Of a DNA stretch of 64,000 bases, positions 52,982 through 60,063 are shown piece by piece. The DNA lies in assembly GCA_016124195.1 (NCBI GenBank), contig WGOE01000004.1, positions 124,001-188,000 on the forward strand, written 5' to 3'. The position numbers and the translations under genes were made by a program. Each line of letters begins with the position of its first letter. Positions within the stretch are counted from its first letter, which is position 1. This DNA is from a bacterium. Lineage in GTDB: Bacteria; Pseudomonadota; Alphaproteobacteria; Rhodobacterales; Rhodobacteraceae. Under the pieces are notes generated by a model that worked only from the letters and a program-made list of their open reading frames with translations, was not told the origin of the DNA and made no database searches.

Positions 52982-53797
52982 ATGGATTATGCGACTTTCC
53001 TGCCCATGCTGGTGCTGTTGCTGCTGATCGGGGCTGCAACCGGGGTCATCGCAGGGCTTTTGGGCGTGGGGGGCGGCATCGTGCTGGTGCCGGCGTTCTT
53101 CTATCTGTTCGGCAAGCTTGGCTTTGCGTCGGACCACCTCATGCAGGTCTGCATCGGCACTTCGGCCGCCACGATCGTGGTCACCTCGATCCGCTCGGTC
53201 CTGTTGCACAACAAGAAGGGGGCGGTGGATTGGGCGATCCTGAAATCCTGGGCGCCGTTCATGGTTCTGGGCTCGCTTTGCGGGGTTTTCGCTGCGATCT
53301 GGCTGAAAAACACGGCACTGCAGGCGGTGTTCGGCGGGCTCGCGATGATGGCCGGGCTTTACATGGCCTTTGGCAGGGCCGAATGGCGGCTGGGTGCGCA
53401 GATGCCGACCGGGCCGGTGCGCGCGATAGAAGCGTGCCTGCTGGCCTTTTGCTCGGCGCTGATGGGGATCGGGGGCGGCACCTTCGGGGTGCCGCTGATG
53501 ACGCTATATTCCCTGCCGATCCACCGGGCGGTGGCGACGGCGGCGGGCTTCGGGTTGCTGATCTCGATCCCGTCGCTCTTGGGGTTTTTGACGGTGACGG
53601 TGCCTGACGCGCCTCCGCTGTCGATCGGGGCGATCAACCTGCCGGCGTTTTTCGTGATCATTCCCATGACCTTGCTGACCACGCCCTACGGCGTGAGCCT
53701 GGCGCATTCGATGAACCCCAAGCCCCTGAAGCGGGCCTTCGCGCTGTTCATCGTGCTGGTTGGCGCCAATATGCTGCGCAAGGCGGCCGGATGGTGA
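52982..53797 (+). CDS. TauE/SafE (TSUP) family permease
   Basis: A 271-residue protein with about 8 TM helices: IGAATGVIAGLLGVGGGIVLV near the start and its inverted echo FCSALMGIGGGTFGVPLMTL near residue 158, the two-fold GxGGG motif of the family. It may export sulfite, sulfonates or organic anions. GAGG at 52973-52976 is best spaced for ATG 52982. It overlaps the next gene by seven bases. Confidence 0.88.
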   Translation: MDYATFLPMLVLLLLIGAATGVIAGLLGVGGGIVLVPAFFYLFGKLGFASDHLMQVCIGTSAATIVVTSIRSVLLHNKKGAVDWAILKSWAPFMVLGSLCGVFAAIWLKNTALQAVFGGLAMMAGLYMAFGRAEWRLGAQMPTGPVRAIEACLLAFCSALMGIGGGTFGVPLMTLYSLPIHRAVATAAGFGLLISIPSLLGFLTVTVPDAPPLSIGAINLPAFFVIIPMTLLTTPYGVSLAHSMNPKPLKRAFALFIVLVGANMLRKAAGW

Positions 53798-54534
53798 CAG
53801 GCTGGCGCCATATCGGCCCGACGCCCGGGCTGGTCGCCTGGGCCGAGGCCGCACGGCGCGCCGCCATTTCAGCGCTGGCGCAGACGACCGAGCCTTTGCG
53901 CTGTGGTGGGACCTGGGCCGTGGGGCTGGACCTTTTGCCCAATGACAGGGCAGGGCGGATCGGCGGTGTGGATCTGCCCTGGGCCGATCTGGGCCTTGCG
54001 CCGGAACCCTTGCACCGGGCGCAACTGTCCACCGTGCATCCGGGCTATCCCCGCCCTTCGGACGAGGAAAGCCCCGCCGCCTTTGCCTTTCGCCGGAACC
54101 GCGATGCGGCCCATCTGGACGGTCTGCTGCCGGTCGGTCCGGCCCGCCACCGCATGGTCAAGGAGCCGCATGGCTGGATTCTGGGGGTGGCGCTGAACGC
54201 TTGCGATGCGGATGCTTCGCCTCTTGTGGTGTGGGAGGGCAGCGCCGTGATCCTGCGCGCCGCTTTGATCGCGGCACTGGCGCCGCATCCGCCTGAAACC
54301 TGGGGCGAGGTCGATCTGACCAAAGCCTACGGCGCGGCCCGCCGTAAGGTCTTTGACACCTGTCGCAGGGTCGTGTTGCCTTTGCGGCCGGGTCAGGCGA
54401 CGCTGTTGCACCGCCTGACGCTGCATGGCGTCGCACCCTGGGCCGAGGGCGCCAGCGCGCCGCCCGAAGGCCGGATCATCGCCTATTTCCGCCCGCTTCT
54501 GCCCTCGGTCCGCGATTGGCTGGAACGGCCCTGA
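53791..54534 (+). CDS. uncharacterised protein, possibly PhyH-like oxygenase
   Basis: A 247-residue cytoplasmic protein that I do not recognise with certainty. Central NRDAAHLDGLLPVGPARHRM has an H-x-D, followed 100 residues later by LLHRLTLHGVAPWA and GRIIAYFRPLLP, the spacing of an H-x-D...H...R iron/2-oxoglutarate site as in phytanoyl-CoA hydroxylase-like proteins. The function is inferred only from this pattern. It is coupled to the TauE/SafE gene by overlap, which suggests a shared role. Confidence 0.55.
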   Translation: MVTGWRHIGPTPGLVAWAEAARRAAISALAQTTEPLRCGGTWAVGLDLLPNDRAGRIGGVDLPWADLGLAPEPLHRAQLSTVHPGYPRPSDEESPAAFAFRRNRDAAHLDGLLPVGPARHRMVKEPHGWILGVALNACDADASPLVVWEGSAVILRAALIAALAPHPPETWGEVDLTKAYGAARRKVFDTCRRVVLPLRPGQATLLHRLTLHGVAPWAEGASAPPEGRIIAYFRPLLPSVRDWLERP

Positions 54535-54537
54535 GGC

Positions 54538-55110
54538 CTAGCGCTGCAAGACCATCCTGTCGCCGGCGATGGTGATCTGGAAGCGGCCCAGATATTCCAT
54601 CCCCAAAAGCGAGACATCCATCGCCCCCTGATTGACCGAGGCCGGCAGGCTGTCTTCATGAAAGGGCCCGAAGCTGACATTGTGCAGCGCCACCCGGGCC
54701 GTGCGCACCATGCCATTGGCGGTCGAGGCCTGACCCACATAGGCCAGCCGCGCCGGGTCGATGCCGACGCGGCGCGCGTCCTGCGGGGTCAGCACGACCG
54801 ACGAGGCGCCGGTGTCGGCCATGAAAGTCACCGTGACGCCATCAATGTCGAGCGTGGCGTAGTAATGGCCATCCTCGGCCCGGGGCAGGATGACCTTGCC
54901 GGCGCCTGTCTGCTGGGCCGGCCTCATGCCGCGCTGGATGTCGCCCCAAAGCCCGTAAACCGCCATCAGGCCCAGGAAAATCATGGCCCAGGCCAGAACC
55001 AGCTTTAGGCTGCGGCTGAAATTGCGCCGCAGTTCGACAAAGCCCCATCCCGCCAGCGCCACCACCAGCAAACCGATGTAGATCATCCGCAGCACGGTAT
55101 CGGCGGGCAT
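54538..55110 (-). CDS. membrane-anchored retropepsin-like aspartic protease
   Basis: A protein of about 190 residues. Two N-terminal TM helices (about 5-22 and 33-52) precede a single-lobe aspartic-protease domain with VTFMADTGASSVVLT (D-T-G) and LLGMEYLGRFQIT (hydrophobic-G). This matches the TIGR02281 clan-AA family, related to the SpoIIE/PerP-type processing protease of Caulobacter. It would act as a dimer in the periplasm. ATG 55110 overlaps the MarC stop; a GTG just upstream is an alternative. Confidence 0.85.
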   Translation of the reverse strand: MPADTVLRMIYIGLLVVALAGWGFVELRRNFSRSLKLVLAWAMIFLGLMAVYGLWGDIQRGMRPAQQTGAGKVILPRAEDGHYYATLDIDGVTVTFMADTGASSVVLTPQDARRVGIDPARLAYVGQASTANGMVRTARVALHNVSFGPFHEDSLPASVNQGAMDVSLLGMEYLGRFQITIAGDRMVLQR

Positions 55111-55736
55111 CACCCGGTCAGCCCAAGTCCCGGCAGGCCAATGCCCCGGATGCCGTCGATCACGAATTGCACGGCCAGCGCCGCCAGAAGCATGCCCAGA
55201 AGCCGTGTCACCACGATCGTGCCGGTGCGGCCCATCAAACGCTCGATCGGCGGAGCGGCCAGAAGGAACAGGAAGGTCGCCACCATCATCGCGGCCATCA
55301 GCGCCAGAACCGCCAGCTTGCCCGGCCAGTCCGGCGCCTGTCCCATCAGCAGGATCATCGAGGCAATCGCCCCCGGTCCCGCGATCAGCGGGGTCGCCAG
55401 CGGAAAGACCGAAGGGTCGTGGTCGGGGTCGACGGTCTGTCCCTCGCGCCGCTGGGTGCGCCGTTCGAACAGCATGTCGAGCGCGGTCAGGAACAAGAGC
55501 ATGCCGCCCGCGATGCGGAAGGCCGGCATCGAAATGCCGATGAAGCCCAGGAGCGCCTCGCCCGCCAGACCGAACAGGGTCAAAAGCACGAAGGCGATGA
55601 TGCAGGCCCGCCGCGCCATGGCCATGCGACGCGCAGGTTCCATGCCCTGGGTCAGCGCAATGTAAAGTGGCACCAGACCGGGCGGGTCGATGACGACGAA
55701 CAGCGTGGCGAAGGCGGTGATCAGAAAGGGCTGCAT
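55110..55736 (-). CDS. MarC-family membrane protein
   Basis: A 208-residue protein with six TM helices: FVVIDPPGLVPLYIALTQGM, FIGISMPAFRIAGGMLLFLT, and SVFPLATPLIAGPGAIASMI, the conserved LxxPLLxGPG-type loop. The family was once linked to multiple antibiotic resistance, but the function is unproven. Confidence 0.9.
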   Translation of the reverse strand: MQPFLITAFATLFVVIDPPGLVPLYIALTQGMEPARRMAMARRACIIAFVLLTLFGLAGEALLGFIGISMPAFRIAGGMLLFLTALDMLFERRTQRREGQTVDPDHDPSVFPLATPLIAGPGAIASMILLMGQAPDWPGKLAVLALMAAMMVATFLFLLAAPPIERLMGRTGTIVVTRLLGMLLAALAVQFVIDGIRGIGLPGLGLTG

Positions 55737-55829
55737 GCGGCCACAGTTGAGGTTTTGCAGCGCCCGGTCAATGGTCTGATGCGCCGCGGCCGAGGCCTCG
55801 CCGTGCGAGCCGACGTCAACGCGTACCCG

Positions 55830-57683
55830 TCAGGCCGCCTGCGCCTGTTCCAGCTTTTCGGAGGCGGCGAGCCACATGGCCTCGGCGCGGTCCAGTGCCT
55901 CCATCACTTCGGCATATTTGCGGTTCCAGGTTTCCAGCTCGCCGATCCGGGCCGCCTCGTAAAGTTCGGGGTCGGCCAGTTTCCTGGCCAGCTTGTCGCG
56001 CATCTCGTTCAGCTTGGCGAGCCGCTCTTCGCATTTCCTCACGTCAGAGCGCAGGCTCAGCACCTCGTCGCGCGACAGGCGCTTGGGCTTTTCCACCGGC
56101 TTGGGGCTGGGCTTTTCCGCCTCGTCCCCGGCGAGCAACTGCCTGCGGTAGGCTTCCAGATCGTCGGTGTAGGGGGTGACGGCACCGTTCTTGACCAGCC
56201 AGAGCCGGTCGGCGACCAAGCCCAGAAGATGCATGTCGTGGCTGACCAGCACGACGGCGCCCTTGTAGGCGGTCAAGGCCTCGACCAGGGCCTCGCGGCT
56301 TTCGATGTCAAGATGGTTGGTCGGCTCGTCCAATATCAGGAGATGTGGCGCCTCGATCGTGGCCAGCAGCAGCGAGAGCCGCGCCTTCTGCCCGCCCGAA
56401 AGCCGCCCCACGACGGTTTCGGCCTGATCGGGGCCAAGTCCGAAGCCCGCAAGCCGCGCACGCAGCCGGGCCTGCATCTCTTGCGGGCGCAGGCGCTGGA
56501 TGTGTTGCAGCGGGGTTTCGTCGATGTGCAGCTCGTCCACCTGATGCTGGGCGAAATAGCCGATGCGCAGTTTGGAGGACCGCACGATCTTGCCATCCTG
56601 CGCCGCAAGCTTGCCGGCGAGGAGTTTCGACAGCGTCGATTTGCCCTGACCGTTGCGCCCCAGCAAAGCGATCCGGTCGTCCTGATCGATCCGGAGCGAC
56701 AGCTTTTTCAGGATCGGCGGGCCGCCATAGCCCACGGCGCAACCCTCCATGGTGATGATGGGCGGGGCGAGTTCCTCGGGCTCGGGGAAGGTGAAGACCA
56801 CGGCGCGCGCCTCTTCGGGCGGGGTGATCAGGGTCATCTTCTCCAGCATCTTGACGCGGGACTGGGCCTGGACAGCCTTGGAGGCCTTGGCCTTGAAGCG
56901 GTCCACGAAGCTTTGCAGATGGGCGCGGCGGGCCTCCTGCTTTTTCGCCTCGGCGGCGAGGTTGGCGCGGCGTTCGGCCAACTGGCGGGCGAATTGGTCG
57001 TAAGGTCCGTTCCACAGCGTCAGCTTCTTTTGATCCAGATGCAGGATCGCGCCCACCGCGCGGTTCAAAAGCCCGCGGTCGTGGCTGATGATCAGCACGG
57101 TATGGGGGTATTTCTGCAGATAGCTTTCGAGCCAGAGCGCGCCTTCAAGGTCAAGGTAGTTGGTCGGCTCGTCGAGGAGAAGGTAGTCGGGTTGCGCGAA
57201 GAGAACCCCCGCCAGCGCCACCCGCATCCGCCAACCGCCAGAGAAATCCGAACAGGGCCGGCGCTGCGCCTCGGGCTCGAAGCCCAGACCGCGCAGGATG
57301 GAGGCGGCGCGGGCCTCGGCCGACCAGGCGTCGATGTCGTTCAGCCGTGCCTGGATTTCGGCGATGCGGTGGGCGTCGGTCGCCGTCTCTGCCTCGGCCA
57401 TGAGGGCGGCGCGTTCGGTATCGGCGGCCAGCACCGTGTCGATCAGCGAGACATCCGAGCCCGGCACCTCTTGCGCCACACCGCCGATGCGGGCGCGGTT
57501 GGGCATCGAGATGGCGCCGCCTTCAAGCGCCAGTTCGCCCTTGATGAGGCGAAAGAGCGTGGTCTTGCCCGCGCCATTGCGGCCCACGATGCCGACCTTG
57601 TGTCCGGTGGGAATGGTGGCGGAGGCGCCCTCGAACAGGGGGCGGCCTTCGACGGAATAGGTGATGGAGTCGATCTTGAGCAT
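55830..57683 (-). CDS. ABC-F family ribosome-associated ATPase (Uup/YheS type)
   Basis: A soluble protein of about 617 residues with two ATPase domains. N-terminal: GRNGAGKTTLF, LLLDEPTNYLDLEGALWLES; C-terminal: GRNGQGKSTLSKL, LSGGQKARLSLLLATIEAPH and LILDEPTNHLD. The linker (KLTLWNGPYDQFARQLAERR) is the ABC-F arm/P-site tRNA-interaction region, and the C-terminal 80 residues form a coiled coil (VLSLRSDVRKCEERLAKLNE). ATG 57683 gives the standard MLKIDSITYSVEG start. It works on stalled or initiating ribosomes. Confidence 0.93.
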   Translation of the reverse strand: MLKIDSITYSVEGRPLFEGASATIPTGHKVGIVGRNGAGKTTLFRLIKGELALEGGAISMPNRARIGGVAQEVPGSDVSLIDTVLAADTERAALMAEAETATDAHRIAEIQARLNDIDAWSAEARAASILRGLGFEPEAQRRPCSDFSGGWRMRVALAGVLFAQPDYLLLDEPTNYLDLEGALWLESYLQKYPHTVLIISHDRGLLNRAVGAILHLDQKKLTLWNGPYDQFARQLAERRANLAAEAKKQEARRAHLQSFVDRFKAKASKAVQAQSRVKMLEKMTLITPPEEARAVVFTFPEPEELAPPIITMEGCAVGYGGPPILKKLSLRIDQDDRIALLGRNGQGKSTLSKLLAGKLAAQDGKIVRSSKLRIGYFAQHQVDELHIDETPLQHIQRLRPQEMQARLRARLAGFGLGPDQAETVVGRLSGGQKARLSLLLATIEAPHLLILDEPTNHLDIESREALVEALTAYKGAVVLVSHDMHLLGLVADRLWLVKNGAVTPYTDDLEAYRRQLLAGDEAEKPSPKPVEKPKRLSRDEVLSLRSDVRKCEERLAKLNEMRDKLARKLADPELYEAARIGELETWNRKYAEVMEALDRAEAMWLAASEKLEQAQAA

Positions 57684-57758
57684 GGCAGGGCCTTGCCTGA
57701 CCTTGGCGCCGTGGTCAAGCGCCGACAGGTCTCGGAGGGCGGATCCGGCATCGACCCC

Positions 57759-57779
57759 GGGGGGACTTCGCGTCCCCCC
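57759..57779. other. perfect intergenic hairpin
   Basis: GGGGGGAC (57759-57766) pairs with GTCCCCCC (57772-57779) around TTCGC. It is followed on the plus strand by GGACCCCCCTGCGGGATATT and TTTT. The segment with a pyrimidine-rich continuation resembles extragenic terminator-like modules common in Rhodobacteraceae; it lies between the minus-strand VOC and ABC-F genes. Confidence 0.5.
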
Positions 57780-57901
57780 GGACCCCCCTGCGGGATATTT
57801 TTGAACAGATGAATAGGGGGAGGTTTGGTCCCGTGGACCGGGCGGCCTGCGCACGAGGGTGAGTGTCCGGTCTCGGCCAGCCGGAAGTGTCTGGGCTTTG
57901 A

Positions 57902-57929
57902 GTGGGGTAGGATGGGCAATCTGCCCATC
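57902..57929. repeat. 28-nt palindromic repeat, copy 2
   Basis: Identical to 47269-47296 over all 28 nt. It ends one base before the VOC gene's stop codon side (57930), so it sits at that gene's 3' end. Confidence 0.75.
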
Positions 57930-58394
57930 TTACAAGGCGCGGCCGTCTGGATATTCGGCCGGGCCCTTGACCTCGAGCTTGTTGCCGAAAGGGTCGCGGA
58001 TGTAGAAGGAATGGCCCATGCCGCGGGCGCCGCCGTGGGTGGCTTCGCGTTCGATTTCGACGCCGTGCGCGGCCAGATGGGCGCGCATGGCCTCGGGCGC
58101 GAAGGGCGAGGTGGCGATGCAGACGTGATCCACGTTGCGCCCGCCCGCCACCGGCGGTTTGGCCGCGGCCGCGCCGGGATGCGTCGTGTCCCAGAGCACG
58201 ATCAGTGCCGCACCGCACCAGACCTGCTCCATCCCCAGCGCCGGATAGCTGTAACCCGGCACCGCCCCCAGCACCTGGCCGTAAAAGCGCAGCGCGCGGG
58301 CCATGTCATCGACCAGAAACACCACATGGTCGATGCCTACCAGAGTGAAGGGCGGGCGGGAACTTTGATCTGCGGGCAAGGAAGGCATCTCCAC
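57930..58394 (-). CDS. VOC-superfamily (glyoxalase-like) protein
   Basis: A 154-residue protein with two beta-alpha-beta-beta-beta modules: LVGIDHVVFLVDDMARALRF and later GRNVDHVCIATSPFAPEAMR, ending GHSFYIRDPFGNKLEVKGP, the usual glyoxalase/VOC terminus with metal-site Glu. The reaction cannot be assigned within the superfamily. Confidence 0.87.
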   Translation of the reverse strand: MEMPSLPADQSSRPPFTLVGIDHVVFLVDDMARALRFYGQVLGAVPGYSYPALGMEQVWCGAALIVLWDTTHPGAAAAKPPVAGGRNVDHVCIATSPFAPEAMRAHLAAHGVEIEREATHGGARGMGHSFYIRDPFGNKLEVKGPAEYPDGRAL

Positions 58395-58493
58395 GGTGAT
58401 TGCAGCTTTTCAAGGCACGGAGCCCATGCTAGACGCCCGCCATCTTCTCGGCGCGGGGCCATGGTCCCGCGCCTGTCATCTGGAGCATAGCAC

Positions 58494-58916
58494 ATGGCCA
58501 CCGAACGCACGCTTTCCATCATCAAGCCCGACGCGACCAAACGCAACCTCACCGGCAAGATCATCGCCAAGTTCGAGGATGCCGGCCTGCGTGTCGTGGC
58601 CTCCAAGCGCATCCATCTGAGCATGGCCCAGGCCGGCGCCTTCTACGCCGAGCACAAGGAGCGCGGCTTTTACGGCGAGCTTTGCGAGTTCATGGCCTCG
58701 GAACCGGTCGTCGTGCAGGTTCTGGAAGGTGAATCTGCCATTGCCAAGAACCGCGAAGTGATGGGCGCCACCAACCCGGCCAATGCCGCCGAGGGCACGA
58801 TCCGCAAGGAATTTGCCCTGTCGGTCGGCGAAAACTCGGTCCATGGGTCTGACAGCGCCGAATCCGCCGCGCGCGAGATTGCCTTCTTCTTCTCGGGTCT
58901 TGAACTGGTCGGCTGA
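58494..58916 (+). CDS. ndk: nucleoside-diphosphate kinase
   Basis: A 140-residue protein: [38 protein letters not shown], and [20 protein letters not shown] with the phosphohistidine. It transfers the gamma-phosphate among NTPs and dNTPs. It stands alone, ending in a strong intrinsic terminator. Confidence 0.97.
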   Translation: MATERTLSIIKPDATKRNLTGKIIAKFEDAGLRVVASKRIHLSMAQAGAFYAEHKERGFYGELCEFMASEPVVVQVLEGESAIAKNREVMGATNPANAAEGTIRKEFALSVGENSVHGSDSAESAAREIAFFFSGLELVG

Positions 58917-58946
58917 GGCCTTTCGCAAGACAGATCTTGCCGTGGA

Positions 58947-58978
58947 AACCCGCAGCCCTGATCGGCTGCGGGTTTTTT
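58947..58978 (+). terminator. rho-independent terminator of ndk
   Basis: AACCCGCAGCC (58947-58957) and GGCTGCGGGTT (58964-58974) form a perfect 11-bp stem with a 6-nt loop, immediately followed by TTTT (58975-58978). Thirty nt after the ndk stop. Confidence 0.92.
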
Positions 58979-59016
58979 CATGGCGAAAGTCCGGATCACG
59001 GGGGGGGGCGGAGCTC

Positions 59017-59361
59017 TCAGCGGTGCGGCACTTCGGGTCTGCGCTCGATCACGCCGAAAAAATTCAGCGCGGCTTCGATTTCAGAGGAGGCGCTTGCGCC
59101 ATGCTGCGCCTTGAGCGCGTCGAACCGGACGCGCAGGGCCTTCTTTTCTTCGCCCTTGCAATCATTCCAGGGCCGCCCCTGCAGGGCCATGACCAGCACG
59201 TAATAGCCGATGAAATGCGCCGGCAATCCCGCCTGCAGCCAGCGGCGGTAGGCCTCGTCAGGGCCCAGCGCACGCAGGTCCTCGGCGGTCGTAATGCCGG
59301 CCTTGGCAAAGGCAGCCTCGGTCGCAGGGCCGAGGTTGCGGATGGTCGAGATGGCGGACAT
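59017..59361 (-). CDS. TfoX C-terminal-domain protein
   Basis: A protein of about 114 residues: SAISTIRNLGPATEAAFAKA, GITTAEDLRALGPDEAYRRW, then LVMALQGRPWNDCKGEEKKA. It contains only the helix-hairpin C-terminal domain of TfoX/Sxy competence regulators, with the N-terminal domain absent. ATG 59361 is preferred. Function is not known for such stand-alone domains. Confidence 0.82.
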   Translation of the reverse strand: MSAISTIRNLGPATEAAFAKAGITTAEDLRALGPDEAYRRWLQAGLPAHFIGYYVLVMALQGRPWNDCKGEEKKALRVRFDALKAQHGASASSEIEAALNFFGVIERRPEVPHR

Positions 59362-59446
59362 GGCAGTCCCTGGCATAGATTTCAGTATGCCAGCCTAGCC
59401 CGATGTCGGCGCTGCTGCCAAGAGGCCCGCGGTCGTGCCGTCGGGC

Positions 59447-59599
59447 TCAGATTGCCGCCCAGTCGCGGATGATCGGCTTGGGTTGGGGTTTTGACGCGCC
59501 GGCCTGTTGCGGCTGCGCGGTCGATTGGCCCTGTTGCTGAGATTGCGGCTGCGCTTCGCCGCCTTGTTGCTGTGTGCTCGTCGCCATCATCTGCTCCAT
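59447..59599 (-). CDS. possible small Gln/Pro-rich ORF
   Basis: MEQMMATSTQQQGGEAQPQS and further Gln-rich sequence ending KPIIRDWAAI, 50 residues. The frame stays open upstream and reads NDENKPRFQPFQAQDLDDPE, which looks protein-like, but I see no good start there. It could be the end of a real small gene with a non-standard start. Weakly supported. Confidence 0.3.
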   Translation of the reverse strand: MEQMMATSTQQQGGEAQPQSQQQGQSTAQPQQAGASKPQPKPIIRDWAAI

Positions 59600-60063
59600 C
59601 GTCCGGTTGCGGCGTTCTGCCTGTTCTTCAGGGTCGTCAAGGTCTTGGGCCTGAAAAGGTTGAAACCGTGGTTTGTTTTCGTCATTTATGGTGGGAATGC
59701 CGCGAATGCAACGGGCAAGCGGGGCGCAAATCCGGGGACGGGTTTCACGTCTGCGGCATGGCGTGTGGGTTCGCAGCGCCCAAGCCTTGGGCAAAGCGGG
59801 GCGACATGGCGCCCGAGCGGGCCGGTTTTTCCCGGAGCCATGCGGCTGCCAGCCAAGACACGGGCCATCGTTTCGAGGCTGGCTGCCCAAAACGCTTTGA
59901 AAGGGCGGTTTGTTGAAAAACCGCGCGTTTAGGGAAGACTTTCTGCAATGTTTGCGATAACAGTAAAGCGGTTTGAACGGCGAGGCCGGGCCGATTCTCG
60001 ACGTTTGCGCGCCTTGACGGGGCCGAAGGGCAGGGTAGGGTTGCGGCAGAAAAGTCATCAGCG
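59600..60063. other. upstream region of the glycogen genes
   Basis: About 460 nt with open frames but no domain. AT-rich elements near 59930-59975 (TTTGCGATAACAGTAAAG) may carry the promoter of glgP. I see no gene that I can support. Confidence 0.4.

Noticed and set aside
55167-57812. An 881-codon plus-strand frame opposite marC and the ABC-F gene
   Set aside because: Antisense shadow of two genes with full family motifs; the translation shows no domain.
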